Below are positions 16,425-27,232 of a DNA stretch of 64,000 nt, piece by piece. The notes beneath the pieces are model-generated. The model was given only the letters and a program-made list of their open reading frames with translations. It was not told the origin of the DNA and searched no databases. This DNA is from Flavobacteriaceae bacterium (GTDB lineage: Bacteria; Bacteroidota; Bacteroidia; Flavobacteriales; Flavobacteriaceae). How positions within the stretch are numbered: the stretch's first letter is position 1; every line of letters begins with the position of its first letter. The position numbers and the translations under genes were made by a program. The DNA lies in the NCBI GenBank assembly GCA_004762155.1, contig SIHP01000006.1, positions 186,001 to 250,000 of the forward strand, in the 5' to 3' direction.

Positions 16425-19269
16425 TTTTTTTCCGATTAAGTTTAACAATCAATTTCACCAATTCTTCAGCATTTACTTTTAAATTAGGACTATGTAATTC
16501 ATTTGTTGCTTGATTAAAGCGTAAACTATTATACCATTTGCTATATGCTATAATTAATTTTTTAAGCTCTCTATTAGTTACATAATAACTTTCAGGAACT
16601 ACTTGAACAGGTAAATCATTCTCTAAGAAATAATTAAATCTATTTTTAAAATCTGAAATTTTGAAATTCCTCTTTTTATTCTTTTCTAAATCTTCTCTTT
16701 TATTATCAAAAAAATCTGGAAAAATAAAAACTATTGAATTATTAAAAAATGGGTTTGGCAATAGCATTGAGGTTTCATTCCATAACGCTTTTACTGAACA
16801 TAAAAAGGGAGTGTTTTTTAAAGATTTAAATCTATGTTTTTCATAAATACCATTAACTTCTTCTATATTATATTTCGTCTTTATTTTATCTAAACCATTT
16901 TTCTGTTCTAAAAAACCCTCTATTAGTAATACATCTTTATAACTTAATACAGGTTGATTATCGCTACCATTTATTTTTACTGATTTATTTGTAATTCTTT
17001 TTAATTCCTTTTCTTTATCTTTTTCTGTAATAATGATTTCAAAATCGGCAGATTCTTTTAATAAATTAGTCTCAATACATAAAAACCCTTTGCGTTGAGT
17101 TATTAACCAATAAGCACAGAAATCAACATAATCTATTAAGTAATCTTGATAGTATACATTTAAAGCAAAAAGTAGATTTATCTTTAATTCTATTGCTGAA
17201 AAACTAATAAAATCTGCAGCTGTAATTCGTTGTTCTTCATTAACCTTTTCTGTATCAAAAATAAAATCTTTCTGATTTCCTTGTAACCACTCTTCTCGTT
17301 TTTCTTTTATTGATTTTCTTATTTCTTTTAAGTCTAAAACTGTAGTTTGTTTCTCTTCTTGAGAACTTAATTCATAATCCTTGCATGTCAATTTTAAAGG
17401 AAGAGCTCCTATAAAATCATAAGCCTTCATTCTATAATAAGACAAAAGCCCTACGTTTTGTAAGTATAAACTTTTAAGAATTACTTTGTCTTTTTGAGAA
17501 TTACCAGAGTATACAGTACCTTCTATAATTGTATCTATAACCAACGGAGATTCTCCGTGACGGGCTAAAAGGTTATTTAAAATAGTGTTTCTCCTTTCTA
17601 AATTTATCGTTTCATCTTCCATAAAAGATAACAATCCCCATATGTAAGAATTATAAGGATCTACTTGGTATTTATCCCAAGCATTATTCTGTTTTAAAGC
17701 ATGCAAACCATAAGTAAAATCATGTTTTTGAATATTCTTTAATAAAGGTTCTATATGTGGTACTTCTTTATATAAAGATTGATAATAATAGGTAGGTGAA
17801 AAACTAATATAAGGTACTGGATATTTCAAATGATGCTTCTCATAAGCTGTTTTTACGCTATAAAAATATTCTCTATCTGTTGGATCACCTGTTACAGCAT
17901 TTTCAAATGAAAATAACCCTCCAATATTGGCCAATTGCATAAACTGATTAGTTAAAACCTGATCAAAAAGTGTTAGATACCCTTTTAATTGCCTTGATTG
18001 CGCTATTTCACAATCTGAAGCATTTGCACTCACTCCTTCCTTGCCTACTGAATATGCATCTGGAAATGTATTTTGAATAGAAAAATAATTGCTAATATCT
18101 CGGTATTTACCTTCTGGTAAATTTGGTGCTAATTTAACAGTTGATACTTTACAAATTTGCCCATAAGATTCTTCTAAAAAAGAGTATTCTTTTAATGCTG
18201 ATGCTTTTATTGTATCGTTGATACACCTTCCTTTTATATTAACTTTTAAATTAGCTTCTAAACTTTCTATTTTAGGTAAAAAGGCAAATACTAATATTTG
18301 ATCCTCATTACAAGAAACCTCATATTTTTTTTTCTTCTTTTCAATAAAAGCTACATCAGTTACTGAAGCAACACCTGGTATCTTGTTTATAATTTCTGTA
18401 ATCTCATAAACCTGAATCTTATTGCGTTTTGGTTGCATATTATCATCTGAAATCCAACCATTTTTTAACTTAGGGCCGTTAAATATTTCATTTGTTTTTA
18501 AACCTTGCTTCTTTAACTCATCATAACCTTTTTGCAATAGTTTTGGATACACATAATTGTTAATCTCTTTTTCTATAGCAACCAAAACTAAATCTAATTT
18601 AAAACCGTTTTTTAACTCTAAACTACCTTCTATAGAATATTTAACTGGATTTAAAACTTTAGGATATAAAAACAACTCTCCCAGGTTTCTGCATGTGTTT
18701 AAAATAAAAAAAGTATTGTCTAAAATAATATCACCTAATGTTCTTATTTTTGTTATTTCTACTACTTTTTCAAATTCTTTTCCATCTTCTCCTTTTACCG
18801 TTATCTTTTCAGTAGTAGTAACTTCTATTTTTTTATTTTTATCTACAGTACGATCAATTAATATACTTGTATTATAAACAGCCTCAGAAGCATTTAAACT
18901 GGTTCTTACAGGTGTGATTTGGGTATTAATAACATCTTTTGTATTATCTACTAAATACTTTCTAAAATCATCAATAGATAAAGGAGAAGTTGTTAAAATA
19001 TCTTCTGGTAAATAAAACTGATTCTTCACCTCTAATTTCCCTTCTTTGTCTGTTAAAATATCTTTGATTGGAAAATTATTACAATACCCTAATTCTGTAA
19101 ATGCATAACATAATTGATCTAAAATTGTAACTCCTGGATCACTCTGATTTAAATTAGTCCATGTTCCTTTATTATTTCTTTGAATGTACGCTAGTGCCTT
19201 ACCTCTAAGTAATTCAAAGTTTAATGGTAATGGTAATGTTGTATCTTCTATGTACCTTTTCTCTTCCAT
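16414..19269 (-). CDS. eCIS baseplate protein (Afp12-like)
   Basis: 951 residues. The N-terminus carries the hallmark SDPGVTILDQLCYAFTELGY..FPIKDIL near residues 43-70, found in Afp12/Pvc12 wedge-type baseplate subunits. A second recognisable stretch is QLKGYLTLFDQVLTNQFMQLANIGGLFSF in the middle. The C-terminal third is variable. It works with the Afp11 protein as the baseplate wedge around the hub and spike. The start ATG at 19269 shares one base with the Afp11 stop, and the end overlaps the tape-measure start, so translation is tightly coupled through 24.0-12.3 kb. Confidence 0.85.
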   Translation of the reverse strand: MEEKRYIEDTTLPLPLNFELLRGKALAYIQRNNKGTWTNLNQSDPGVTILDQLCYAFTELGYCNNFPIKDILTDKEGKLEVKNQFYLPEDILTTSPLSIDDFRKYLVDNTKDVINTQITPVRTSLNASEAVYNTSILIDRTVDKNKKIEVTTTEKITVKGEDGKEFEKVVEITKIRTLGDIILDNTFFILNTCRNLGELFLYPKVLNPVKYSIEGSLELKNGFKLDLVLVAIEKEINNYVYPKLLQKGYDELKKQGLKTNEIFNGPKLKNGWISDDNMQPKRNKIQVYEITEIINKIPGVASVTDVAFIEKKKKKYEVSCNEDQILVFAFLPKIESLEANLKVNIKGRCINDTIKASALKEYSFLEESYGQICKVSTVKLAPNLPEGKYRDISNYFSIQNTFPDAYSVGKEGVSANASDCEIAQSRQLKGYLTLFDQVLTNQFMQLANIGGLFSFENAVTGDPTDREYFYSVKTAYEKHHLKYPVPYISFSPTYYYQSLYKEVPHIEPLLKNIQKHDFTYGLHALKQNNAWDKYQVDPYNSYIWGLLSFMEDETINLERRNTILNNLLARHGESPLVIDTIIEGTVYSGNSQKDKVILKSLYLQNVGLLSYYRMKAYDFIGALPLKLTCKDYELSSQEEKQTTVLDLKEIRKSIKEKREEWLQGNQKDFIFDTEKVNEEQRITAADFISFSAIELKINLLFALNVYYQDYLIDYVDFCAYWLITQRKGFLCIETNLLKESADFEIIITEKDKEKELKRITNKSVKINGSDNQPVLSYKDVLLIEGFLEQKNGLDKIKTKYNIEEVNGIYEKHRFKSLKNTPFLCSVKALWNETSMLLPNPFFNNSIVFIFPDFFDNKREDLEKNKKRNFKISDFKNRFNYFLENDLPVQVVPESYYVTNRELKKLIIAYSKWYNSLRFNQATNELHSPNLKVNAEELVKLIVKLNRKKNDK

Positions 19270-22200
19270 TACTTATAATCAATTTTATGGTTATTTAATG
19301 AAGGAACTAATAAAACGGATGCATGTAGATCTGTTGAATTTATACATTGGTACGTTTCTTTTTTATAAAAAACACGTCCTGTAGTAGCTTCTATTTTTCC
19401 TAGTTTAATAGCTAACTTTTCAATACTATCAATACAATCATATGTGTTCACTATAAACTCTGATATTTGAGCTATACTTACTCCTGTATCTATGACTATT
19501 TGAGATTGATTAGTGCAAATCCAAGGAGATAAAAAAATATTGATTCCTTTATTAACTAACTTAGCAACACCTGATGGTTTGTTACCTGGTTTTATAATAA
19601 TTTCTCCTACTAATTTTACATAAGTGAAATGAAAATTATTTACTTTAATATTAGCAAAATGAGATGCTATTGGCTTTAAAAAACTAGTTACGTTTTGTTG
19701 TAAGCATCTACTAACAATTGGTAGAAATGCATTAGAATCTTTCCAACTTTTTATTGCTTGTGCTAAATAAATTTCGGTGTTTTTAGTCTTTTTATTAAAA
19801 AATACTTTTATATAATACACCTCTGTATAAGCTTCTTTAATTATTATGTAATAATCTTGTGCTGTTACTACTCTGTCTTTTGTTTTTAAACGCACACTTA
19901 CACGTTTATTCATGTTCTCTTCCGTTTCTGCTGCTCTTCCTCCGAAAGAAACAAAAGGTTGCATAATTGTTTCTATTTCTGGAACATCTTCATACGTACT
20001 TTCTATTACATTGGCTTGTATAAATGGTATTTTAAGTGAAGTTTCAAATCCCTTTTTTACTCTTTGTAGTTTTATACCATTCGTATTTAAAAATGTAGTT
20101 TGTGCATACCAATCTGGATTATTTTTTACATAAATCTTAATCCAATATTTCTCATTTGGCATAGTCCAATGTACTTTGGTAATATCATTAGGAAAATTAA
20201 ATGTAATTATACCCGAACAACTAAATCCGTTTGTTGTATCTGATATTACTTTAAGTTCTTTCCATTCGTTTTTTCCTAAATATTCGTATACAATACTAGT
20301 TACTTCTTTTTTTACTGTTTTGTAATCTTGCGCCATCTCAAAGTAAAAACTAATTTCCGCTGGTGCAATTACCTCTTCTAAACCTAAAATTAACTCCCCT
20401 TTTCCTTTTATGCTTGGTAAAAACTTAGGAAAACCATTATTTATTTTTAGATTATTTTTTCTATTAAAAGCACTATCATATACTTTATAATTTTTAAAAA
20501 CATTGTAGTAATAACATTCTATTGGGTAATTGGTGAATTCTAAACTTTCAAAACTGCCTGTATTGTTATTATACTCGTAAGTACAACTACTTCTATAATC
20601 TCCGTTAAAAAAACCTACAATTGGGGTGAAAGGCTCATTTGCGGGCTCTTCTAGCAAATAAGCATCAACACTTTCTTTAATATCTAAAGCTAATAATTCA
20701 GCATTATACATTGCTATGGCTCCTACTACTTTAGGATACAATAGTGTACCAAAACCTTCTGTAGGATTTTTAAGTTGCATACGTATAAAACCTGAAACAC
20801 TATCTTGGGTGAGCTCTAATGGATAATTTTGAATAGATGGATCTATATTACTTTGTAATGCTGCTATCTCTGAAGAACCAAAAACACTATCTGCAAACAT
20901 TTTTTTATAAGTAGTACTTAAAAACTCTCTCTCACTTTTATTTATTGATATTATTTCAAAAAAGTATAATGAATAATCTATATTTAAAATAGATGTTAAC
21001 TCTAAATCATTAACTAAACTTATCGTTCCTGACAAGGGAACTTTCACAAACTCATCTAATTGATTTTCATATAAGAAAACACCTTTAAAATCTATATTTA
21101 TGTCTTCTTTTTTTTGAGTATGATTCAACTTAAACAAGTCTCCTGTTTTTATTTCTTCTTTTACCTTTATTAAATCTCCAATAGGTTTTGAAAAAGCCTC
21201 TTTTAATAATATATCTTCGTTAATACTTAATATATCACATACTTTTAAAGATGTATTCAGTTGAAGTTCTTCAATTAATTTTAAATCGATTTTAATAGAA
21301 TTTTCTTTGTAAGATATTTTATGCTCTTTTTTTAATTTTTCTTCTATTTCTAAAAAATTATTTATTTTTAATTTATTAGATATTAATAATAATTCAGAAA
21401 CTTTTAAATGTTGATTAACTTCAAAAACATCAACAAACTTTAACGTTGATTCATTTTTAAACATGTACAAAGAATCTATATCTTTTATTTTAATAATATC
21501 ACTAATTTGAGCTCTCGATTCTATTTTTAGTAAACTATCTATTTCTAAATAATCTTTCATCTCAAAAACATCACCTATTTTTAAATCTATAAAAACATTC
21601 AAACAATCTTCTATTCTTAAAAACTTGTTTATTTTAAGTACATTTTTAATTCGAATAATGTCTGTTATTTTTTGTTCTTCGATAGTTATAATTTCAGGAA
21701 CTCCTTGAAATAAGTTATTTGAAAACGTTTCTTTAAACTTTTTATATTCTAAAAAAACATGTTGTAGCCCAAAAAGCATATTCATATTTAAAGGTTTCCA
21801 TAATTTATCTTGAAGTAATTGAAAATCTACCTTAAAAGCCATATCGTTAAAAGGCTCTGTAGATATTAAACATTTTGAAAAAAGTTCCTCTATAATCTTT
21901 CTAATGTCTTCTATTATAAAATCAACAGCTTCTTCTCCCTTTAAAAACCTTTCTTTTACAACTGTATTTATTTTTAAAATTATCAGGTTAACTTTTTCCT
22001 TTTCCTTTGGAAATACGTTTTTTATAACTTTTCCTATATCTTCAATAATTTGCTTCTCTTTTTTTAAGGGCCAATCAGCTAAAATCTTCTTAATATCAGC
22101 TAAAATCGAATCTATATTTTTTTCTCCTTTTGAAAATAAACCACCTATGCTTTGCCAAATGCTTTTTAATACTGAAATATCTTTTTTTTCAGGTGGTTTT

Positions 22201-24017
22201 TTATAACAATTGTTTTTATACTTATTATACTGTTGATAGTAACTTATAAAATTATTTGGAAGATTATTCCAATTCATTTTCATTGAAAATAATCTTACAG
22301 GCTTACTAAAAATCTCAGAATTACCAATAATAAAACTTTGGTCTTTAACAGGAGTGGGTCCTAATAGTTGAAAAGGTTGTTCAGTTTCTAATAAACCAAA
22401 ATCATTATACAACTGAAATTTTTGTACTTCTCTTACATTTACCGCTATTCTTAATGACTTAATAACTGGTAGCTCATTTAAAATTTTAGAGTAGCTCATT
22501 TTAAACATTGGCCAAGAAGCTTCTAAACCATCTAAATTTTCTATAAACGGAACAATTGCTGGAACTGTTATATCTAAATGAATAACAAACTTTATTCTGT
22601 TATTTCCTTGTTGGGTAATACTTAAGGTAACTTCATCATTAGGTATTAAAAACCAATCTTCTGTTGTACTTAAATAATAGCTTCCTTTTTTAAAAAAATC
22701 TAAATCGACTATATTTTCAGAAAATGTGAATAGTATAGTCAATTCTCTAACACCTTCTCTTAATAATAACATTGGTGATGCAAAGGCAAAACCTAACCTT
22801 ACTTTTGTTCCATCTTTAGTATTTTTACTTCCAAATGTCTTCCATTGTTTTATTTTTCCTTCTTCATCTTCTTGTACAATATTTACATCTTTTTCTTCTT
22901 TTTTATAGTAGGTTATTAATCCTTTCTTATCTTCTCTTTGAGATAATGTATATGTATTAGATATTGTTGCTGGGTTTAACGATACTTTTTCTATTGCTTC
23001 ATATAAAATAGGTGATTTATCTTTATATTCACCTCCATTAAACAAAGTGCCTTTTACTAATTCATAAGTCGATCTTAACTCTGATAATGATGCACTTATA
23101 TAAACGTTATCTGCTACTGCTAATTTCTTTTTTTGTAGCAAAATATCTTGATAATAAAAATTTAAGTGTTTTTTAGATAATCCATTTAATTGCTCCTTAT
23201 AAATCCTCATTAACTTCGTAAAAGTTTTTAGCAATAATGTATCTGGATATATATCTTCTCGTTCTTCAAATACTTTTAAGTCAACTGGTGCATACTCTAC
23301 AACACTATTTAAAAAAGAAAATATTAGATTTCCTGTATTCTTTAAAGAAGAAAAAAAGTCTTCATTAGTATTATTTTCAATAGGATCTTTTAATCCTAAT
23401 AATTTTAAATATGGTATTTTACCATCTAATTCTTTCCATACTCTAGCATCATAAGAATCATATAAATAATTATTTACAGGTTTTATCCCTTTTATAATTT
23501 TTTTAATATGAAGTTGTTGTCTTAACCATAAAATAGCCCATAAAAGTCGACTATATTTTTCTTTGATTTCTTTAATTACATATGTTCTTAAATTATACTC
23601 TAAAGTAGATTTAACCATATGTTTTACCCAACTCTCTAAAACTTGAAAAACACCTATTATTTGATCAAATAATTGATTTATTGAATTTGTAATTGATTTT
23701 TTGAATTTATCTTTATTATTTTCTTCATCCAGACTTAAAACTTCACTTAATTTTAAACAGCTTTGTACAAATAAAGCATGCATTTTATTAAACGGAGTTT
23801 TTGCTATAGAAGCCAATAAAAAAATAGGATCTTTTAATAAAAACGGTGTCCAATCTCCATTAATAGTATTTGTTTGATCATAAAAATTAATTAAAGAAGC
23901 AAAATCAACCAAAAAACTTAAATCATCTTTCTCTGTTCTACTGTCTATCAAACGAGAATGATTTTCTAGGTTATTACCTAGAGATAAAAGTGCTTTATTT
24001 TGGTCTATTAAATTCAT
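19269..24017 (-). CDS. eCIS baseplate J-like protein (Afp11-like), with a large repetitive insertion
   Basis: 1582 residues, large for the family. The C-terminal part has the baseplate J signature FGGRAAETEENMNKRVS..LKTKDRVVTAQDYY and downstream EVYYIKVFF. The middle of the protein carries PLYPKVVGAIAMYNAELL-like and LSSTYKKMFADSVFG-like blocks typical of Afp11. Between about residues 775 and 970 sits a run of degenerate 10-residue units of the type LKI-x-x-(F/L)-LEI (for example LKINKFLRIEDCL, LKIGDVFEMKDYLEI, LKINNFLEIEEKL), not expected in this family. The long N-terminal 500 residues contain a lysine-rich region. The protein forms the wedge that links hub to sheath. Confidence 0.85.
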   Translation of the reverse strand: MNLIDQNKALLSLGNNLENHSRLIDSRTEKDDLSFLVDFASLINFYDQTNTINGDWTPFLLKDPIFLLASIAKTPFNKMHALFVQSCLKLSEVLSLDEENNKDKFKKSITNSINQLFDQIIGVFQVLESWVKHMVKSTLEYNLRTYVIKEIKEKYSRLLWAILWLRQQLHIKKIIKGIKPVNNYLYDSYDARVWKELDGKIPYLKLLGLKDPIENNTNEDFFSSLKNTGNLIFSFLNSVVEYAPVDLKVFEEREDIYPDTLLLKTFTKLMRIYKEQLNGLSKKHLNFYYQDILLQKKKLAVADNVYISASLSELRSTYELVKGTLFNGGEYKDKSPILYEAIEKVSLNPATISNTYTLSQREDKKGLITYYKKEEKDVNIVQEDEEGKIKQWKTFGSKNTKDGTKVRLGFAFASPMLLLREGVRELTILFTFSENIVDLDFFKKGSYYLSTTEDWFLIPNDEVTLSITQQGNNRIKFVIHLDITVPAIVPFIENLDGLEASWPMFKMSYSKILNELPVIKSLRIAVNVREVQKFQLYNDFGLLETEQPFQLLGPTPVKDQSFIIGNSEIFSKPVRLFSMKMNWNNLPNNFISYYQQYNKYKNNCYKKPPEKKDISVLKSIWQSIGGLFSKGEKNIDSILADIKKILADWPLKKEKQIIEDIGKVIKNVFPKEKEKVNLIILKINTVVKERFLKGEEAVDFIIEDIRKIIEELFSKCLISTEPFNDMAFKVDFQLLQDKLWKPLNMNMLFGLQHVFLEYKKFKETFSNNLFQGVPEIITIEEQKITDIIRIKNVLKINKFLRIEDCLNVFIDLKIGDVFEMKDYLEIDSLLKIESRAQISDIIKIKDIDSLYMFKNESTLKFVDVFEVNQHLKVSELLLISNKLKINNFLEIEEKLKKEHKISYKENSIKIDLKLIEELQLNTSLKVCDILSINEDILLKEAFSKPIGDLIKVKEEIKTGDLFKLNHTQKKEDINIDFKGVFLYENQLDEFVKVPLSGTISLVNDLELTSILNIDYSLYFFEIISINKSEREFLSTTYKKMFADSVFGSSEIAALQSNIDPSIQNYPLELTQDSVSGFIRMQLKNPTEGFGTLLYPKVVGAIAMYNAELLALDIKESVDAYLLEEPANEPFTPIVGFFNGDYRSSCTYEYNNNTGSFESLEFTNYPIECYYYNVFKNYKVYDSAFNRKNNLKINNGFPKFLPSIKGKGELILGLEEVIAPAEISFYFEMAQDYKTVKKEVTSIVYEYLGKNEWKELKVISDTTNGFSCSGIITFNFPNDITKVHWTMPNEKYWIKIYVKNNPDWYAQTTFLNTNGIKLQRVKKGFETSLKIPFIQANVIESTYEDVPEIETIMQPFVSFGGRAAETEENMNKRVSVRLKTKDRVVTAQDYYIIIKEAYTEVYYIKVFFNKKTKNTEIYLAQAIKSWKDSNAFLPIVSRCLQQNVTSFLKPIASHFANIKVNNFHFTYVKLVGEIIIKPGNKPSGVAKLVNKGINIFLSPWICTNQSQIVIDTGVSIAQISEFIVNTYDCIDSIEKLAIKLGKIEATTGRVFYKKETYQCINSTDLHASVLLVPSLNNHKIDYK

Positions 24018-24020
24018 TTA

Positions 24021-24452
24021 TTACTTCGTTAAATTGGTTCCTTCTTTTAAATAAAAAGGATATACATAATTGTGTCTTGTATTTGTTTGATTGTACACGT
24101 AATCAATTGATACCTCTACTAAACCGTTCATCATATCTGTATATTCAACTACTACGTTTTGTACATTAATTCTTGGTTCATTTAATAATAAACTAGACAT
24201 TATAACATCTTTAATTTCTGATTTCAATGTTTCATTCATTTCTTGAAAGAAAAATTGTTGCAAACCTGAGCCAAATTGTGGATTCATAGGTCGTTCACCA
24301 AAATTGGTTTCCATAATTACATCTATAGAATCTTTTATATTATTCTCATAACGAGTTATTGATAATTGGTGATTTCCTACAAAAAACGTAACAGGAAATG
24401 CCCAACCTGATCCTAAAAATTCCTTCTGTTTATTTGTTAATAAATTATCCAC
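24021..24452 (-). CDS. gp25-like baseplate wedge protein (Afp9)
   Basis: 143 residues with the T4 gp25/lysozyme-like motif GERPMNPQFGSGLQQFFF around 93-110, and IKDSIDVIMETNFGERPM before it. The family nucleates sheath assembly on the baseplate in T4, type VI systems and eCIS. Length is normal. The gene overlaps the PAAR gene by 8 bases upstream and ends 3 bases before the Afp11 gene. Confidence 0.9.
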   Translation of the reverse strand: MDNLLTNKQKEFLGSGWAFPVTFFVGNHQLSITRYENNIKDSIDVIMETNFGERPMNPQFGSGLQQFFFQEMNETLKSEIKDVIMSSLLLNEPRINVQNVVVEYTDMMNGLVEVSIDYVYNQTNTRHNYVYPFYLKEGTNLTK

Positions 24453-24747
24453 CTATTATTACATTAAAAGCTCCTATAACTATTTTACCTCCATGTGCAG
24501 TAGCATCTCCTACTCTTGCTGCTGGCATTCCTCCTATTTTTACAGTAGCAGAACCTTTTACTATAACATCAGGCGGACCTACACATACCAACATATCTCC
24601 TACTTTGGCTGCGGGTAATTTTCCTATTAATACATTGGGTTGTCCAGGTCCAATTATTGGGCCTCCTACATGTGGTATTGGTGCAGGAACCGCTGGTGTT
24701 TGCATTGGACATTGATGAAAATCTGTTAATCTTGCTGCTGGTGGCAT
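24445..24747 (-). CDS. PAAR-domain spike tip (Afp10-like)
   Basis: 100 residues with a PAAR pattern: MPPAARLTDFHQCP at the start, IIGPGQPNVLIGKLPAAKVGD in the middle, and GGMPAARVGDATAHGG near the end, with glycine/proline-rich short beta turns. Histidines and cysteines (His11, Cys13, His26, Cys55) could bind the structural metal ion. PAAR proteins cap the VgrG/Afp8 spike and sharpen it. There is no extension domain, so it is a tip only and not an effector fusion. Confidence 0.92.
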   Translation of the reverse strand: MPPAARLTDFHQCPMQTPAVPAPIPHVGGPIIGPGQPNVLIGKLPAAKVGDMLVCVGPPDVIVKGSATVKIGGMPAARVGDATAHGGKIVIGAFNVIIGG

Positions 24748-24766
24748 ATTTTTAAAACTTATTTTA

Positions 24767-26557
24767 TTAATTAATCATAACCATAGCTCCCTTAATAGTT
24801 GTTTGAGCTCCTCCACTTAATTCTGCTTGTGCACTTCCTTTTGCTGAAAACTTTACACTTGCTGTTTGTTTTATATTTGTTCCTTTTATAGTTACATCTC
24901 CTGGAGAACTGTCTATAATTACTCCTTGTTTACCTTTAAGTGTTAGTTTTTGATTTGCTTCTATAGATATATTTTTAGCACTCTTTATTGTAATACCACT
25001 TGAAGACATTACAATACTGTTATTGTTTTGATCTTTTATCGTAATCTCTTTACTTTTGTCATCAAAAACCGCAGTGTTTTTACTTGGTGTTTCAATAGTA
25101 AATACTTTGTTTTCATCATCAAACTCAATAAAAATTCCTTGTTTAGAAACAATTGCTTTTTTAGTATTCTTTTTATCTGGAGTTAAACTTTTAAAAGGTT
25201 TATTTTTTGTGCTACTATATAAACTCCCTAATATGATTGGATAACGTGGATCTTCATTTAAAAAACCAACAACAACCTCATCGCCTACCTCAGGTAAAAA
25301 AAATGCTCCAGCTCCTGAAGTTGAATAGAAATTAGCTAACCTTGCCCAAATACCTTCACCTTTACTATCAAACAAAGGAATATCAATTAATATTCTATAT
25401 TGATTATCCGGGTCTTCATACATCTTTTTTACAGTTGCATTAAAAAGTCCTTGTGCACCTGGTAATAATCCAGATGCTGGTGGAGCCATTACATCTGGTT
25501 CCTCTGTAAACCAAATTGGAGACAACCCTACAGTTACTGTAGTTATCCAATTACCATGTGCGACTTCGTGTGTTACATTTGCTATAAAATGATCTCCATT
25601 AAAACGATCTCCTAATCCCTCTAATGTTATATATTTTCCTGGAATTACTTTATTACTTCCCTGAAATTTAACTTCTCCTCTTATTTTAGAGAACTCACTT
25701 TTAATTAATGCTGCTTTAGACCAATTAGTTAAATCTGTTGTCTCTAAAGGTGCTGTTGTTTGTACTTGAAAATCTTTTAATCCAACAACCTCTGATAATT
25801 TTTTACTTGATAAATTACCTGCACCTGCATAACTATTATTTGAAGAAGCTGTGGTTACTTTTTGAGTAGGAAAACCCCATGAATTTGCTTTTACAGATGC
25901 TAATTGTGTAATAGCATCTAAATCAGCATTAAACTCTAATAGGTTATTTCCATATTTAATATCTAAAACCGATTTTTTATCTTTATCTGGCGGAAAAACT
26001 GACACTTTACCATCTAATGTTGTTATAACCATTCCGTTAGATTCGGCTCTAGCCATTATAAAATCCCAATCAGTTGCATAATATTGTACTTGTTCTGGCC
26101 ATTTAGTTTGTGTAGCAGTTACATTAGCTGATAAACCTTTATAAGTACTTATAATAGATTGTATTATATCACTATCTTTTTTCTTTGCATAAGTTGCACT
26201 TTTGCGCCCAACAATCATACGAATTGCTTCATCTCTACATTCAACCTCTAAAGAAGGGCCTGATGTTCCGTGAACTTTTACACTTTGCTTTGTTACAATT
26301 CCTGTAAAAACTAGCTCATTTACAGATTCATAACCTACTAGTATACTCACTTTATTTCCTGGTACAAACGTTGCTGAAGAACTTACAGAAAACCCTTCTT
26401 CAGACGGGTTTCCATCAAGAATTACTAGTGTAGCTTTTGATATTCTGTTAACAGATTTGTCTATAACAACACTTTCTACTTCTATAATATCTGGAATAGA
26501 GTTTCCATCTACTTTTATTTCAAATGTGACTAAACCGCCACTTTTAATACAACTCAT
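24767..26557 (-). CDS. VgrG-like spike protein (Afp8)
   Basis: 596 residues. The N-terminal domain (about 1-350) is of the phage gpD/VgrG hub type (KSGGLVTFEIKVDG, and ATDWDFIMARAESNGMVI near 165-182). It is followed by an OB-like gp5 domain (GIWARLANFYSTSGAGAFFLPEVGDEVVVGF near 405-435) and a C-terminal beta-helix with repeating short strands (IEFDDENKVFTIETPSKNT onwards, ITIKDQNNNSIVM, LTLKGKQGVII). This is the trimeric spike under the PAAR tip. It overlaps the LysM hub gene by four bases (ATGA). Confidence 0.92.
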   Translation of the reverse strand: MSCIKSGGLVTFEIKVDGNSIPDIIEVESVVIDKSVNRISKATLVILDGNPSEEGFSVSSSATFVPGNKVSILVGYESVNELVFTGIVTKQSVKVHGTSGPSLEVECRDEAIRMIVGRKSATYAKKKDSDIIQSIISTYKGLSANVTATQTKWPEQVQYYATDWDFIMARAESNGMVITTLDGKVSVFPPDKDKKSVLDIKYGNNLLEFNADLDAITQLASVKANSWGFPTQKVTTASSNNSYAGAGNLSSKKLSEVVGLKDFQVQTTAPLETTDLTNWSKAALIKSEFSKIRGEVKFQGSNKVIPGKYITLEGLGDRFNGDHFIANVTHEVAHGNWITTVTVGLSPIWFTEEPDVMAPPASGLLPGAQGLFNATVKKMYEDPDNQYRILIDIPLFDSKGEGIWARLANFYSTSGAGAFFLPEVGDEVVVGFLNEDPRYPIILGSLYSSTKNKPFKSLTPDKKNTKKAIVSKQGIFIEFDDENKVFTIETPSKNTAVFDDKSKEITIKDQNNNSIVMSSSGITIKSAKNISIEANQKLTLKGKQGVIIDSSPGDVTIKGTNIKQTASVKFSAKGSAQAELSGGAQTTIKGAMVMIN

Positions 26558-27231
26558 GCTTCTACTGGTTTTATTATTGGTGGGAAAATCAATTCTTTTC
26601 CTCCTTTAAGGTTTCTAAACTTATTAAGCCCATTATAATCAGCTACTTGTATGTAATAAATAGGTGAATTCCACATCTTGGTACATAATTGAGGTAAAGT
26701 TTCTCCTTCAACAACCTCAACCAAATGTGTAACATCTGGTGACTCTTTTTTTTCTTCTGTACACTTTCTTTTGGGAGAAATATATTCTCCAAAACTTAAA
26801 GATACTTTAGCTCTAAGTGGACTACCATCTGGTCTAAAAAGCGTATAATTTGTATTAAATGTTTTTAAAACACTTTTAAAAGACAAATTATTACCCCATT
26901 GAATTTTAACATAATTAGGTCTATGTATTTTTCCATTATATGTATAAACAATATCCTCTAAATTTTTAATCTCTTTAGCCATATCAATTCGTTTAGAAAA
27001 TACGACTCCTGTACAGTCAATAACTATATCAAAACTTAATTCATCACTTGCAGTATTTTTATACTTTTGAGAAGGTTTACTAGAATCTATTGGTTGTTGC
27101 TCATTGTAATGTATTTTACGATTCCATTTTATTTCATTTGGATTAATCATTACTTTATATGGTTCTCCTGGTATTGGAGTATTAAAATCACCATCTAAAT
27201 AGCCTGTTATTTTCATTAACTCTAATCCCAT
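26554..27231 (-). CDS. LysM-containing baseplate protein (Afp7-like)
   Basis: 225 residues. The N-terminal part (KITGYLDGDFNTPIPGEPY and MINPNEIKWNRKIHYNEQQP) is characteristic of Afp7/Pvc7, which links the tube to the spike hub. The C-terminus has a LysM-type segment (VEVVEGETLPQLCTKMWNSP..YIQVADYNGLNKFRNLKGG) as in phage gp53-like proteins. Four-base overlap with the spike gene downstream and one-base gap after the DUF5908 gene indicate operon coupling. Confidence 0.9.
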   Translation of the reverse strand: MGLELMKITGYLDGDFNTPIPGEPYKVMINPNEIKWNRKIHYNEQQPIDSSKPSQKYKNTASDELSFDIVIDCTGVVFSKRIDMAKEIKNLEDIVYTYNGKIHRPNYVKIQWGNNLSFKSVLKTFNTNYTLFRPDGSPLRAKVSLSFGEYISPKRKCTEEKKESPDVTHLVEVVEGETLPQLCTKMWNSPIYYIQVADYNGLNKFRNLKGGKELIFPPIIKPVEA

Positions 27232-27232
27232 A

